The notes: a model not told the origin generated them from the sequence alone. A stretch of 64,000 nt of DNA from Bacteroidales bacterium UBA5429 (GCA_002427605.1 DIRT01000008.1:79490-143489), one strand, 5' to 3'. Counted from the first letter of the stretch, positions 50,186 to 59,453 are shown. Numbers and translations: made by a program.

Positions 50186-51199
50186 ATGTCAGTTTATATT
50201 TTAGGTATAGAATCCTCCTGTGATGACACTTCAGCTGCTGTTATTTCTAATACCACCATTTTATCTAACGTTATTGCAGGACAAAAAGTACATTCTGAAT
50301 ATGGGGGTGTAGTACCGGAATTAGCCTCTCGCGCTCATCAACAAAATATGATTCCGGTAGTGGACACCGCACTTAAACGTGCAAAGATAAACAAAAATCA
50401 GATAAGTGCGGTCGCTTACACAAATGGTCCCGGATTATTGGGCTCTTTACTCGTAGGAAGCTCATTTGCAAAGGCTTTCGCCTATAGTCTCGACATTCCG
50501 CTGATTGTAGCCGACCACCTGCAGTCCCACGTTTTGGCAAATTTTTTGGATTTCCCAGACCAAAAAGTCGATAAACCGCAATTCCCATTCCTCTGTCTGA
50601 CTGTTTCAGGCGGACATACTCAAATTTTGGAAGTGCACGATTATTTCGATATGAAAATCATCGGAAAAACAATCGATGATGCAGCCGGAGAGGCTTTTGA
50701 TAAAGCAGCAAAAATTTTGGGGTTGCCCTATCCCGGAGGACCGGTGATCGACAAATTGGCGCAGGAGGGAGATCCGCTCCGATTCACTTTTCCACAACCT
50801 AAAATTAAAGGGTATGATATGAGTTTTAGCGGTTTAAAAACCTCTTTTCTTTATTTTGTTCGGGACCAACTGAAACTCAATCCAAATTTTATTGAAGAAA
50901 ACTTGAATGATCTCGCAGCTTCTATCCAGTACGCTATTGTAACAGCGTTGTCTGCCAAAATGGAAAAAGCATTGAAAAAAACCTCTTGTGATAATTTTGC
51001 TCTTTCCGGAGGTGTCGCTGCCAATTCGGCGTTGAGAAACGAAATGACAAAGTTAGCTCAAAAATATGATAAGAGAGTTACCATTCCACCACTCTCCCTA
51101 ACAACCGATAATGCCGCTATGATTGCTGTTAGTGGTTATTTTAAGTACATTAGAAATCAATTTTCAGGATATACAGAAGTTCCTTACTCTTCAATTTAA
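50186..51199 (+). CDS. tsaD: tRNA N6-adenosine threonylcarbamoyltransferase TsaD
   Basis: Transfers the threonylcarbamoyl group to A37 of ANN-decoding tRNAs, with TsaB and TsaE. The 337 residues start MSVYILGIESSCDDTSAAVI, the ASKHA nucleotide-binding opening. ELASRAHQQNMIPVV and the metal-ligand pair in DHLQSHVLA are present, followed by FLCLTVSGGHTQIL, IDDAAGEAFDKAAKILGLPYPGGP and ALSGGVAANSALR. The frame extends upstream to 50060, but the ATG at 50186 is chosen because it gives the family N-terminus and follows the promoter box. It is followed 6 bases later by an AddA-like nuclease. Confidence 0.96.
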   Translation: MSVYILGIESSCDDTSAAVISNTTILSNVIAGQKVHSEYGGVVPELASRAHQQNMIPVVDTALKRAKINKNQISAVAYTNGPGLLGSLLVGSSFAKAFAYSLDIPLIVADHLQSHVLANFLDFPDQKVDKPQFPFLCLTVSGGHTQILEVHDYFDMKIIGKTIDDAAGEAFDKAAKILGLPYPGGPVIDKLAQEGDPLRFTFPQPKIKGYDMSFSGLKTSFLYFVRDQLKLNPNFIEENLNDLAASIQYAIVTALSAKMEKALKKTSCDNFALSGGVAANSALRNEMTKLAQKYDKRVTIPPLSLTTDNAAMIAVSGYFKYIRNQFSGYTEVPYSSI

Positions 51200-51205
51200 A
51201 AAAAT

Positions 51206-54200
51206 ATGTTTACAATCTATAAAGCATCTGCAGGATCAGGAAAAACCAGTCGTTTGGTGTCAGAATATTTGACACTGACCATTCCCAATCCCGAAAAGTT
51301 TAAGCATGTATTGGCAATCACCTTTACCAACAATGCTACAGCTGAAATGAAAGAGCGAATTGTCGATACACTCTACGCCTTTGCTTTTAAAAATGTGAGC
51401 GATTTTGATGGGTCAACTCAAGCGATATACAACGCTGTTGTTACCAATTTTAAAGCAACTTCCAATCCGTATGAGCATCCTTACATTCAAGCACAATCTC
51501 AGAAGTTATTGCAAGAGATTCTTTATAATTATGATCAGTTTTCAATCAGCACCATAGATACCTTTTTTCAAAAAATATTACGGGCATTCGCTTTTGAACT
51601 GGGAATCAACATGAATTACAATGTGCAGATTCAATTGGATGAATTACACAATCAGGCTATTTCATTGTTAATCAACAAATTATCAGATTCGAATGTAGCT
51701 TTGACACAAAGATTGACCCAGTTGGTGAACAGTTCCATGGAGGAATCCGGAAAGTGGGATATTGAGAGACAGTTGCTGCAATTATTGAATAATATTTTTA
51801 ATGAGGATGCTTTCCAGGCATTGAAAGAGATTGGAAAGTTGACCAAAGAAGAGATTGATGATGCCAATAAGGAGTTTTTAATCAAAAGGAAAAAGGCTGA
51901 TCAACAGTTTCAAGCTCTTAAAGAAAAGGTGAAGTCTCATGCAGCAGAGTCGGGGGTTAATATTGAGGGGATTATAAAAGAGTTTGATAAAGAGGACCTG
52001 AAAATGGAAGGTTTGACAAAAAAGATTGAAAAAATTGACTCTTATCCGGCTATACAAGATCAGATATATCAATTGTACGACCTCTATCAACATATCAAAA
52101 CGATTCATTTTCTTTCATCCAATCTGTCAAAACTGGTGCTACTTAATGATATGCAAGAGATCATTGATGAAATTAAAACAGAGGAGAATCTGTTTTATCT
52201 GAGTGATACTAACAGAGTGATACACAGCGAAATAAAGGATCAAGAGGCGCCCTACATATATGAAAAAATAGGAAATAAATACAGCTACTTTTTCATCGAT
52301 GAGTTTCAGGATACCTCCCTGTTGCAATGGGAAAACCTGGTTCCGCTACTGATTAATGCCTTATCAGGAAATAATCAATTCGGTGAAACAGGAAGTGTGG
52401 CGCTTTTTGGTGACCTAAAACAAGCAATTTACCGATTTAGAAATGGTGATCCTGAACTGTTAAAGAATTTATCCCAACCGGAAACATTTTCTAAAGCACT
52501 GAAAAGCAACGTTTTAGATCCTTCTCAAATCAACAATGTGCATTTGGACACCAATTATCGATCTACTCCTTCCATCATACAGTTTAATAACCATTTTTTT
52601 AAATTTTGGGTTCAATCCGGGGGTATGCAGGAGTTGAAAGAGTATTACAGTGAGGTGGAGCAGAAAACCAATCAAAACAAGGATCCCGGATTGGTCTCTA
52701 TTCAGTTTAAAGCCAAGGAAGATCAGAGACAGGCTAAATCTTATCTTATTGAAGAGACTTTGCAAACCATTTTGCAATTGAAGCAAGAAGGGGTTCCTTA
52801 TGGTGATATGGCTGTGTTGATGAGTGGAAATGATACACTTTCAGAACTGGGTTTGTTGCTTTCCAAAAGTGAAATTCCGATCATTTCTTCAGAGTCACTA
52901 TTGTTGTCTTCCTCTACGTGGGTCATGCTTTTGACTTCAGCTGTGGGGTGGATAGCCAATCCGGATCTACCCTATTACCGCATGATGGTGGCTCATTATT
53001 TTTTGCAATCAAATGATCAATCAGCTGATAATCTTTACGATGTGATTCAAGATCATAATTCTTTTTTAGGTTTTTTAAATAAAAGGGGGGTTGCAATTCA
53101 TACCGACCAACTTCAGACCATGCACCTAAATCGGATCATTTATGAGCTCTTAGGAATATTCAAGATATCAAAGCGGGATCCCTATATAGTCGCCTTTTTG
53201 GATGAGGTAGAGCAACAATTCAGCGCCGGAACCGGTTCTCTTTTTGAGTTTATCACCTGGTGGACAGAAAATAAGTCGGGGTTAAAACTCTCTTCTTCTG
53301 CCTCTGTTGATGCGGTAACTCTTTCTACTATCCACAAAGCCAAGGGCTTAGCATACAAAGTAGTAATCTTTGCTTTTTCTCAATATACATACCTAAACAC
53401 TAAAAATGATCAATGGATCCCTACTGATCCGAACATTACCTCATTGCCCTATTCCTGGGTTACATTGAAAAAAAGTACTGTACCGGATCAATATATCGAA
53501 CTGTTAAATCAAGAGAAAAAGTTGACAAGTTTAGATAATCTGAACAAGATTTATGTTGCGCATACCAGAGCCCGGGAAAGGCTCTATATCATTACTGTGG
53601 AAAAGAAAAAAGGGAACTATTCCAAAGTATTGTGGAATCTAATTGAAAATGGATTGTCAGATGAGCAAAAGGAATCAGATCAATTTTGGACTCAGGATGG
53701 GACCCAATTTGTGACTGAAAATCCAATGCAACATAAGGATTTGGTGGAGGAAAACGATCTTTTGGAGAAAGAGGAAGCCGAGCTCTATCTTTCTGACTTT
53801 AAGGTAGATAATCAATTTTTAGTGTTAGAAAAGCCGAAAGTGCTCACAGAAGAACAGGAAAAGGGAGTTTATATCCATCAATTTTTAGCATCACTCAGTA
53901 GCTTGCCCCGAAACAGTGAAGAGCGGGGAGAAGTTCTTGCCGGAGTGCCACCCCATTTTCTGCCCCCCTTGATTTCTATTTTAAAAAAAACAAATGAAGA
54001 TATTGAATATCAATCCTTACTTGATCCCGAAATACCGGCATGGAATGAGGTTAACCTGATTACCGATTCGGGCAAAATTTTGAGACCGGATAGGATTGTG
54101 TTTTTCCCGGATAAAACGGTTGTAATGGACTATAAAACCGGAAAACCGGAACCGGAACATCAAACACAGATCGACCTCTATTGCGAACAACTTACTGCAA

Positions 54201-54241
54201 TGGGATACCCGAATGTGATGGGGAAATTAATCTATCTGTAA
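51206..54241 (+). CDS. AddA/RecB-type helicase-nuclease
   Basis: A 1011-residue UvrD-like helicase with a C-terminal PD-(D/E)XK nuclease, a subunit of an AddAB/RecBCD-type enzyme that resects broken DNA for recombination. Walker A is ASAGSGKTSRLV at residues 7-18, then FTNNATAEMKERI, Walker B FIDEFQDTSLLQW, FGDLKQAIYRFRNGD, NYRSTPSIIQ and STIHKAKGLAYKVVIF, with VAHTRARERLYI. The nuclease site near residue 975 reads VVMDYKTGKPE, with the Asp and Lys of the motif intact. The partner AddB is not downstream; a hairpin follows instead. It is co-transcribed with tsaD. Confidence 0.87.
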   Translation: MFTIYKASAGSGKTSRLVSEYLTLTIPNPEKFKHVLAITFTNNATAEMKERIVDTLYAFAFKNVSDFDGSTQAIYNAVVTNFKATSNPYEHPYIQAQSQKLLQEILYNYDQFSISTIDTFFQKILRAFAFELGINMNYNVQIQLDELHNQAISLLINKLSDSNVALTQRLTQLVNSSMEESGKWDIERQLLQLLNNIFNEDAFQALKEIGKLTKEEIDDANKEFLIKRKKADQQFQALKEKVKSHAAESGVNIEGIIKEFDKEDLKMEGLTKKIEKIDSYPAIQDQIYQLYDLYQHIKTIHFLSSNLSKLVLLNDMQEIIDEIKTEENLFYLSDTNRVIHSEIKDQEAPYIYEKIGNKYSYFFIDEFQDTSLLQWENLVPLLINALSGNNQFGETGSVALFGDLKQAIYRFRNGDPELLKNLSQPETFSKALKSNVLDPSQINNVHLDTNYRSTPSIIQFNNHFFKFWVQSGGMQELKEYYSEVEQKTNQNKDPGLVSIQFKAKEDQRQAKSYLIEETLQTILQLKQEGVPYGDMAVLMSGNDTLSELGLLLSKSEIPIISSESLLLSSSTWVMLLTSAVGWIANPDLPYYRMMVAHYFLQSNDQSADNLYDVIQDHNSFLGFLNKRGVAIHTDQLQTMHLNRIIYELLGIFKISKRDPYIVAFLDEVEQQFSAGTGSLFEFITWWTENKSGLKLSSSASVDAVTLSTIHKAKGLAYKVVIFAFSQYTYLNTKNDQWIPTDPNITSLPYSWVTLKKSTVPDQYIELLNQEKKLTSLDNLNKIYVAHTRARERLYIITVEKKKGNYSKVLWNLIENGLSDEQKESDQFWTQDGTQFVTENPMQHKDLVEENDLLEKEEAELYLSDFKVDNQFLVLEKPKVLTEEQEKGVYIHQFLASLSSLPRNSEERGEVLAGVPPHFLPPLISILKKTNEDIEYQSLLDPEIPAWNEVNLITDSGKILRPDRIVFFPDKTVVMDYKTGKPEPEHQTQIDLYCEQLTAMGYPNVMGKLIYL

Positions 54242-54294
54242 TGGTTCAGAAATATTATGATTTACGGAATAATCTGTTTTAATCGGAAATGGTC

Positions 54295-54322
54295 GTAGAG
54301 ACAGGGCATGCCCTGTCTCTAC
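54295..54322. repeat. Perfect 28-bp palindrome
   Basis: GTAGAGACAGGGCA (54295-54308) is followed directly by its exact reverse complement TGCCCTGTCTCTAC (54309-54322), with no spacer. It lies 53 bases after the AddA-like stop and 4 bases before the terminator hairpin. It resembles short REP-like palindromes of Bacteroidota and cyanobacteria. A second full copy was not found in this window. Confidence 0.9.
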
Positions 54323-54325
54323 AGT

Positions 54326-54362
54326 AAAAAAAAGGCAGTTCCAATTGAAACTGCCTTTTTTT
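54326..54362. terminator. Bidirectional terminator between the AddA-like gene and the OmpA lipoprotein gene
   Basis: A-run and GGCAGTT (to 54340) pair with AACTGCC and a T-run (54349-54362). The symmetric A/T flanks suit termination from both strands. Confidence 0.85.
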
Positions 54363-54378
54363 GTGGATCCGATCCGAA

Positions 54379-56220
54379 TTATTTCACGATATTGATAAAA
54401 CGCTCATTGTTTTTATATCTCTTGAATTCAGCATCTTTTTTAGCTTTTGCTTTTAAAGTAGGATCTTGTTGAACTGCCAACTCGAGGTTTTTGTAAACAT
54501 CTTGTTCAACTTGAGTACGAGCAGCTACAACAGCCAATAGATAATAAACTTCTGCATTTTTTGGATTGATACAATCTAAATTAGATTTAGCAGCACCATA
54601 ATTTTTAGCTAATAATTGAGCTAAAGCAACGCTGTAATCACAACTTCTGTTACCCATAGCTTCTTGTGCAGCAGCATAATCACCGTCTAAAATTTTGAAC
54701 ATACCTAAGTTATAATCTTGTTTTACAGGGTGAACAGTAGCTTTAGCTGATTTTTGAAAGGTGTTTCTAGCACTTTGAACATCACCACTTAAGAAGTGAG
54801 TAATAGCCATGTTATTCAAAATAATACCATTATTAGGTGAAGTAGCAGCAGCTTTATTCAAAAGATCAGTACTTTTCACTAAGTGTGCAGGATTACCATC
54901 TTTTAAAAATTCGTTTAACTCAATAGCAGCCAAGTTGTTATATGCTCTCCAGTCTGATTGAAGTTCACTATTTTGGATGATATCATTATAAACTTTGGTT
55001 TTAGTTTCAAGATCTTTGATTTGAGATGCACCATACAATCTTTCATTGAGAGAAAGTTGCTCAGGATTGCTAAGTACCACCTCAGGAATTTGTTGTTCGT
55101 TGAATAAGTTCTTGTTACAGATCATTTTGATTTCAACTCTTCTCAATGGAGGGAGAATTAATTCTGCAATTTCGGGGTAGATGTCGGTCATCTCGCGAAT
55201 TCTTTGCTCTTTCATAGCGCTGGTTTCTTGAGATTGTACCACATTCATAATTTTATTACGTTCAGCAATGTTAGATTTTTCAACAGCTGCCTGGAATCCC
55301 ATCCAGTCTTCTCCGTTAGCATTGTTTTCAAATACAAACTCAGGGAGTTGAACATCTCTTACTCTAAGTTTATTTTTTCTGGCGTAGCTTCTTTGCCATT
55401 TTTTCAATTCACCTTCAAACCATTTTTTACCTTCTTCCAATCTTCTTTCAGATAATCCCTGGTTGCGTGATTCTTCCCCTTCAGGAGAAGCCCATCCGGT
55501 GATCACTACCTTATCAACAACTCTGTTATCAGCCAAAGCTTGTTCCATGAAAGCAATGAAATCTTTAACAATTTGTTTTGCTTGAGCATCTCTGTTTAAT
55601 TTCAAATTCCAATTTAAGTTGGCTCTGTCTACCTCAAAATAGATGGTTCCTTCTTGAGTAATATACTCTGGTTTGTAGTTATGAGGAGCAAAAAGTAGAG
55701 TGGTTCCGCTACCCGGTGTTTCAGAAAGTACAGGTGTTAAGGAAACTCTGGAAGCAGTATTGCTGATTCCTTCAGTAATTGATACAGGCTCATAAGTAAA
55801 AGATTTCTTCTTTAAATTCGCTGTTTGTAAAGCGTAAATACCTTGATCTTCATATTCTTCTTTGAAATCAAAAGATCCGGAAACAGTGAAAGAACCACCG
55901 GTTTTATAAGGAATACGAACACCTTCTTCTTTGGATTTTTGTCCTACAAGTTTAACCGTTTTAATTACTTCTTTGGTTGTTCCGTCAGCATCAGTCATCA
56001 AAACAGGAACCTGAATATCCATAGAGGCTCTTTTCTTCAAAAATTTAGGGGGAACAGTACCTTTTACTGTGTATTCAACTTTACCACCCTTGTTCTCTAA
56101 ATCCTGGTTTTCAAGTTTCATTTGCACTTGTGATTTGGGTACCATTTTACCAAATCCGCAGCTAGCCATCAAAAGTGCTACTAAACTTATGAAAAGTAAA
56201 TTTTTTAAGTTTTTCATCAT
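54379..56220 (-). CDS. OmpA-like lipoprotein with TPR repeats
   Basis: A 613-residue envelope lipoprotein: the signal peptide ends LLMASC with lipidated Cys21. The N-terminal part is beta-rich (to about 190). An OmpA-like domain begins about residue 195 (TIYFEVDRANLNWNL) with TGWASPEGEESRNQGLSERR, then a ~100-residue insertion before PLRRVEIKMIC near residue 370. TPR-like helices fill about 410-610 (for example LNNMAITHFLSGDVQSARNTF). In this form the peptidoglycan-contact Asp of OmpA is replaced by Ser in ASPEG while Arg in LSERR stays. Residue 2 is also Met, so the start could be 3 bases later. It is monocistronic; role unknown, perhaps envelope anchoring or scaffold. Confidence 0.82.
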   Translation of the reverse strand: MMKNLKNLLFISLVALLMASCGFGKMVPKSQVQMKLENQDLENKGGKVEYTVKGTVPPKFLKKRASMDIQVPVLMTDADGTTKEVIKTVKLVGQKSKEEGVRIPYKTGGSFTVSGSFDFKEEYEDQGIYALQTANLKKKSFTYEPVSITEGISNTASRVSLTPVLSETPGSGTTLLFAPHNYKPEYITQEGTIYFEVDRANLNWNLKLNRDAQAKQIVKDFIAFMEQALADNRVVDKVVITGWASPEGEESRNQGLSERRLEEGKKWFEGELKKWQRSYARKNKLRVRDVQLPEFVFENNANGEDWMGFQAAVEKSNIAERNKIMNVVQSQETSAMKEQRIREMTDIYPEIAELILPPLRRVEIKMICNKNLFNEQQIPEVVLSNPEQLSLNERLYGASQIKDLETKTKVYNDIIQNSELQSDWRAYNNLAAIELNEFLKDGNPAHLVKSTDLLNKAAATSPNNGIILNNMAITHFLSGDVQSARNTFQKSAKATVHPVKQDYNLGMFKILDGDYAAAQEAMGNRSCDYSVALAQLLAKNYGAAKSNLDCINPKNAEVYYLLAVVAARTQVEQDVYKNLELAVQQDPTLKAKAKKDAEFKRYKNNERFINIVK

Positions 56221-56301
56221 GATTTTTTAATATTAATTTGATTATTTAATAAATATATTTTCGTTTTTTTGTCGCAATTTATTGATAATGAATTGAACCT
56301 G

Positions 56302-56309
56302 CAAAGATA
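56302..56309 (-). promoter_or_regulatory. Promoter -7 box of the OmpA/TPR lipoprotein gene
   Basis: TATCTTTG on the minus strand, 81 bases before the start at 56220. Confidence 0.6.
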
Positions 56310-56394
56310 AGAAAAAAATCGCTACTTTTTAACACAAATTTCAGTTTTTTTGTATTTTAAGTCGCTAAAGTTCAAAATAATAGGATTTTTTAGT

Positions 56395-59283
56395 TTATTG
56401 TGTTAAAAAATCATAAAATTTTTCATGTAAAATGACTCTTATCCTACTCTGAGAAAGAAGATTGGGCTCAACATTGGGATAAACCCGATTGGAGAGAAAA
56501 ATGTATATCAACTCTGCATCAGGATCACTCCAGATCACTGTTCCGGTGAACCCTTGATGTCCATAAGTTTGAGCACCGGCTTGAGTGGGAAGAATAGAAC
56601 TTTTTTCCACAGCACCGGGAGTGTAAAAACCTAAACCTCGAATTGAACTGCGATGAATTTCATAAGGAGATGTAAAAAGTTCTACAGTCGACTTTTTGAA
56701 GTAGGTTTTACCATTATATTTTCCGCCTTGCTGTAGCATTTGAAAAAGAATTGCCAGATCTTCGGTAGTGGAGAAAATACCGGCATGTCCACAAACACCA
56801 CCCATCAAGGCACAATTTTGATCATGAACATAACCCCGAACCAATTGCATCCGGAACAATGTATCATTTTCGGTAGGTGCAATCCTTTGCTCATAAACCC
56901 CTTGCAATAATGGATTGTAACAGGTGTTGTGCATACCCAAAGGGATGTAGAAATGTTTTTTTACATAACTGTCTAATGATTCTCCGGAGATCTTTTCAAT
57001 GATGTCACAGAGTAAAATGAATCCCAAATCACTGTATACATATCTTTGTTTGTTCAATTTGCAATTTTTGATCTCATTTCTAATCAATTGCTGAAAATCG
57101 GAACTTACAAAAAGATTTTTTGCAACCGGAACATTAAAACGTTCGTTGGAAATATCATTAAGGTAGAGATAGCGCATGCTGTTGCTTTTCAACAGTTGAT
57201 GAAAAGGAATGTAAGCCGGTAAGCCGGAAGTGTGTGTGAGCAGTTCATCAATTCTTATTTTTCCAACAGGGGTATCTTCATAAAATGGAAGATACTCCTC
57301 CACATGGTGACGTAGTTTGATCTTCCCTTCCTCATATAACTTCATGACAGCCAAAGTGGTAGAAGCAATCTTGGTGATGGAAGCGATATCATAAAGGGTG
57401 TTCTCTTCAACCGGATGTGTCGGATCTCCATCTAAAGTTCCATAATTTTTCTTAAAAACCGTCTCTCCACTTTTGACTACCATCACCTGGCATCCGGGAT
57501 AGATATTTCGCTGGATTCCGTCTATTACAATGGAGTCAATCAAAGCCGCATTGACAGAAGAAATTCGGGATAGATTCTCTTTAGAAGCAGTTTGGGAATA
57601 AAAGTTTTCTCCCGATTTAAAATGGAGTGTTGAAACAGGAAGTAATCCTTCAAAAGGCAGTTCCCCCAGAATTCCCTGAACGGCACCACGGATGCTGTTC
57701 TCCGTTCGCTGATAACCAATAATCACAGCCTCAAAATGATCCACTTTTTTGAACTGTTCCAATCCGTAAGGATTACCGAAAAGAGCTAAAACAACCTTTT
57801 TTGATTTGGCAAGTTTTTCAAACAATTGTACGGCTTGTTCCGTAATTCCATATTGACGGGCAGGGCTTTGATTGGTGTTGCTGTATAACACAATCACTTC
57901 CTGATAGTTACTCAGGAATTGCAAAACCTGATCCGCTTCTTTCGGTTTAAACTCTCTGTTGAGTTCGATATAGGGTAGATTTTGCTCTTCAGCAACTTTC
58001 TTACTGTATGGGATCGTTTGGGTATCTCCCACAATTAAAAGGGCTGTCTCCGTTTTGTCAATCAGAGGGATAATTCCCTGATTGGTAAGCAGTGTTAGTG
58101 CTTTGGTCTCAATCTCTTTGATTAAATCATCAGCCTCTTTGTTGTTGACCAAATGTTCCACTTGAGTCGATAGTGGAGTGTAGTGAGTCAATCCCAAACG
58201 CTCTTTGAGTTGTAAAATCTTGAGACATTTCTCATTAATCTCTTTTTCAGAGATGATTCCTTCCCGAACTGCTTTGGCAATCTCAGGAATCACAATGCTC
58301 AAATCTGCAGGTAAACAGAGTTGATCAACACCGGCTTTTAAGCAGAGAATCTCCGCTTCGGCACCCTCTTTGTGATATTTGCGAATCCCATCCATCTCCA
58401 TTCCATCCGATATGACAATGCCTTTGAAACGCATCTCCTTTTTGAGCAAATCGGTAACAATGGGATAGGAGAGCGACGCAATCGAATTTTCGGAATCATC
58501 CAGTGCGGGAATATTCAAGTGGGAAACCATAATCATCTCCACATTCTGATTGATCATTTCGCGGAAAGGATACAGTTCTGTCTCATCCAACTCTTTCCTG
58601 GATTTTAAAATAGTGGGGAGTCCCAAGTGGGAGTCCACATCGGTATCTCCATGTCCGGGGAAATGCTTGGCACAAGGCACGGCACCCCCATCGCGCAAGC
58701 CCTGCATGTATGCCAATCCTTTGACGACAACTCTGTTTTTCTGCTCTCCAAAGGATCTGCTGTTGATCACCGGATTTTTACTATTGTTGTTCACATCCAC
58801 CACCGGAGCATAATTGACATGAATTCCCAAAGTTCTCAACTCTAGGCCAATCTGTTTACCCATTTGGTAAATCAGGTTGTCATACTGGGGAGCCAAAGCA
58901 CCTAAAGTCATATTGCGGGGAAAAACCGGCATGCTGTCCAATCGCATGGAAGGACCCCACTCAGCATCCATAGCAACCAACAGTGGAACTTTGCTTACAG
59001 TTTGAATCCGGTTGGTTAATGCGATCTCTCGTGCCGGACCACCCCGAAAAAAACAGACTCCTCCGGGTTGATATTGCTTAATCTCTTCGATCTTCTTCAG
59101 ATTGTAATTTTCATCCTGATTGGAATGAATTCGAATGACCATCAATTGAGCAATTTTTTCTTCCAAACTCATCTTTTGAAGCTGTTTTTCAGCCCAACTG
59201 GTTGAGTTTACCGTCTGAGAAAATAGAGAAAATGGGATCATTACAGTTAAAATGAGGAGAAAGAATTGCTGTTTTCTATTCAT
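56395..59283 (-). CDS. Glycoside hydrolase family 3 (NagZ-like) fused to a beta-lactamase-fold serine hydrolase
   Basis: A 962-residue exported protein (signal peptide to about residue 22). Residues ~30-370 form a GH3 beta-N-acetylglucosaminidase: KHFPGHGDTDVDSH (206-219) carries the NagZ-type His/Asp general-acid pair and D293 in VISDGMEMDG is the expected nucleophile. A GH3 C-terminal domain follows to about 570. The last ~380 residues are a class C beta-lactamase/esterase fold with S635-I-T-K638, LTHTSGLPAYI and HQGFTGT. The second box is YSD (750-752) instead of YxN. The pair suits work on peptidoglycan fragments: GlcNAc removal plus peptide or ester cleavage, which is inferred. Known fusion type in Bacteroidota. 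Confidence 0.9.
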   Translation of the reverse strand: MNRKQQFFLLILTVMIPFSLFSQTVNSTSWAEKQLQKMSLEEKIAQLMVIRIHSNQDENYNLKKIEEIKQYQPGGVCFFRGGPAREIALTNRIQTVSKVPLLVAMDAEWGPSMRLDSMPVFPRNMTLGALAPQYDNLIYQMGKQIGLELRTLGIHVNYAPVVDVNNNSKNPVINSRSFGEQKNRVVVKGLAYMQGLRDGGAVPCAKHFPGHGDTDVDSHLGLPTILKSRKELDETELYPFREMINQNVEMIMVSHLNIPALDDSENSIASLSYPIVTDLLKKEMRFKGIVISDGMEMDGIRKYHKEGAEAEILCLKAGVDQLCLPADLSIVIPEIAKAVREGIISEKEINEKCLKILQLKERLGLTHYTPLSTQVEHLVNNKEADDLIKEIETKALTLLTNQGIIPLIDKTETALLIVGDTQTIPYSKKVAEEQNLPYIELNREFKPKEADQVLQFLSNYQEVIVLYSNTNQSPARQYGITEQAVQLFEKLAKSKKVVLALFGNPYGLEQFKKVDHFEAVIIGYQRTENSIRGAVQGILGELPFEGLLPVSTLHFKSGENFYSQTASKENLSRISSVNAALIDSIVIDGIQRNIYPGCQVMVVKSGETVFKKNYGTLDGDPTHPVEENTLYDIASITKIASTTLAVMKLYEEGKIKLRHHVEEYLPFYEDTPVGKIRIDELLTHTSGLPAYIPFHQLLKSNSMRYLYLNDISNERFNVPVAKNLFVSSDFQQLIRNEIKNCKLNKQRYVYSDLGFILLCDIIEKISGESLDSYVKKHFYIPLGMHNTCYNPLLQGVYEQRIAPTENDTLFRMQLVRGYVHDQNCALMGGVCGHAGIFSTTEDLAILFQMLQQGGKYNGKTYFKKSTVELFTSPYEIHRSSIRGLGFYTPGAVEKSSILPTQAGAQTYGHQGFTGTVIWSDPDAELIYIFLSNRVYPNVEPNLLSQSRIRVILHEKFYDFLTQ

Positions 59284-59339
59284 ACATCAATGATTTGCAA
59301 ATAGTTAGATAAAAATGAGACACTGATTGGCACAAACAA

Positions 59340-59347
59340 CAAAGGTA
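59340..59347 (-). promoter_or_regulatory. Promoter -7 box of the GH3/beta-lactamase gene
   Basis: TACCTTTG on the minus strand, 56 bases before the start at 59283. It shows that this gene is transcribed separately from the protease gene upstream. Confidence 0.6.
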
Positions 59348-59415
59348 CAAATAAATTAGGAAAAACGGGGAAACTTGAAATTTTCCAGATACCGAATAGA
59401 TTCAACAGATAAAGT

Positions 59416-59444
59416 AAAAAAAGGTCGGACAAGCGCCCGACCTT
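59416..59444 (-). terminator. Terminator of the subtilase gene
   Basis: AAGGTCGG (minus strand 59444-59437) pairs with CCGACCTT (59428-59421) across an 8-base loop, followed on the minus strand by a T-run. It begins 9 bases past the protease stop. Confidence 0.85.
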
Positions 59445-59453
59445 AAAATTATG

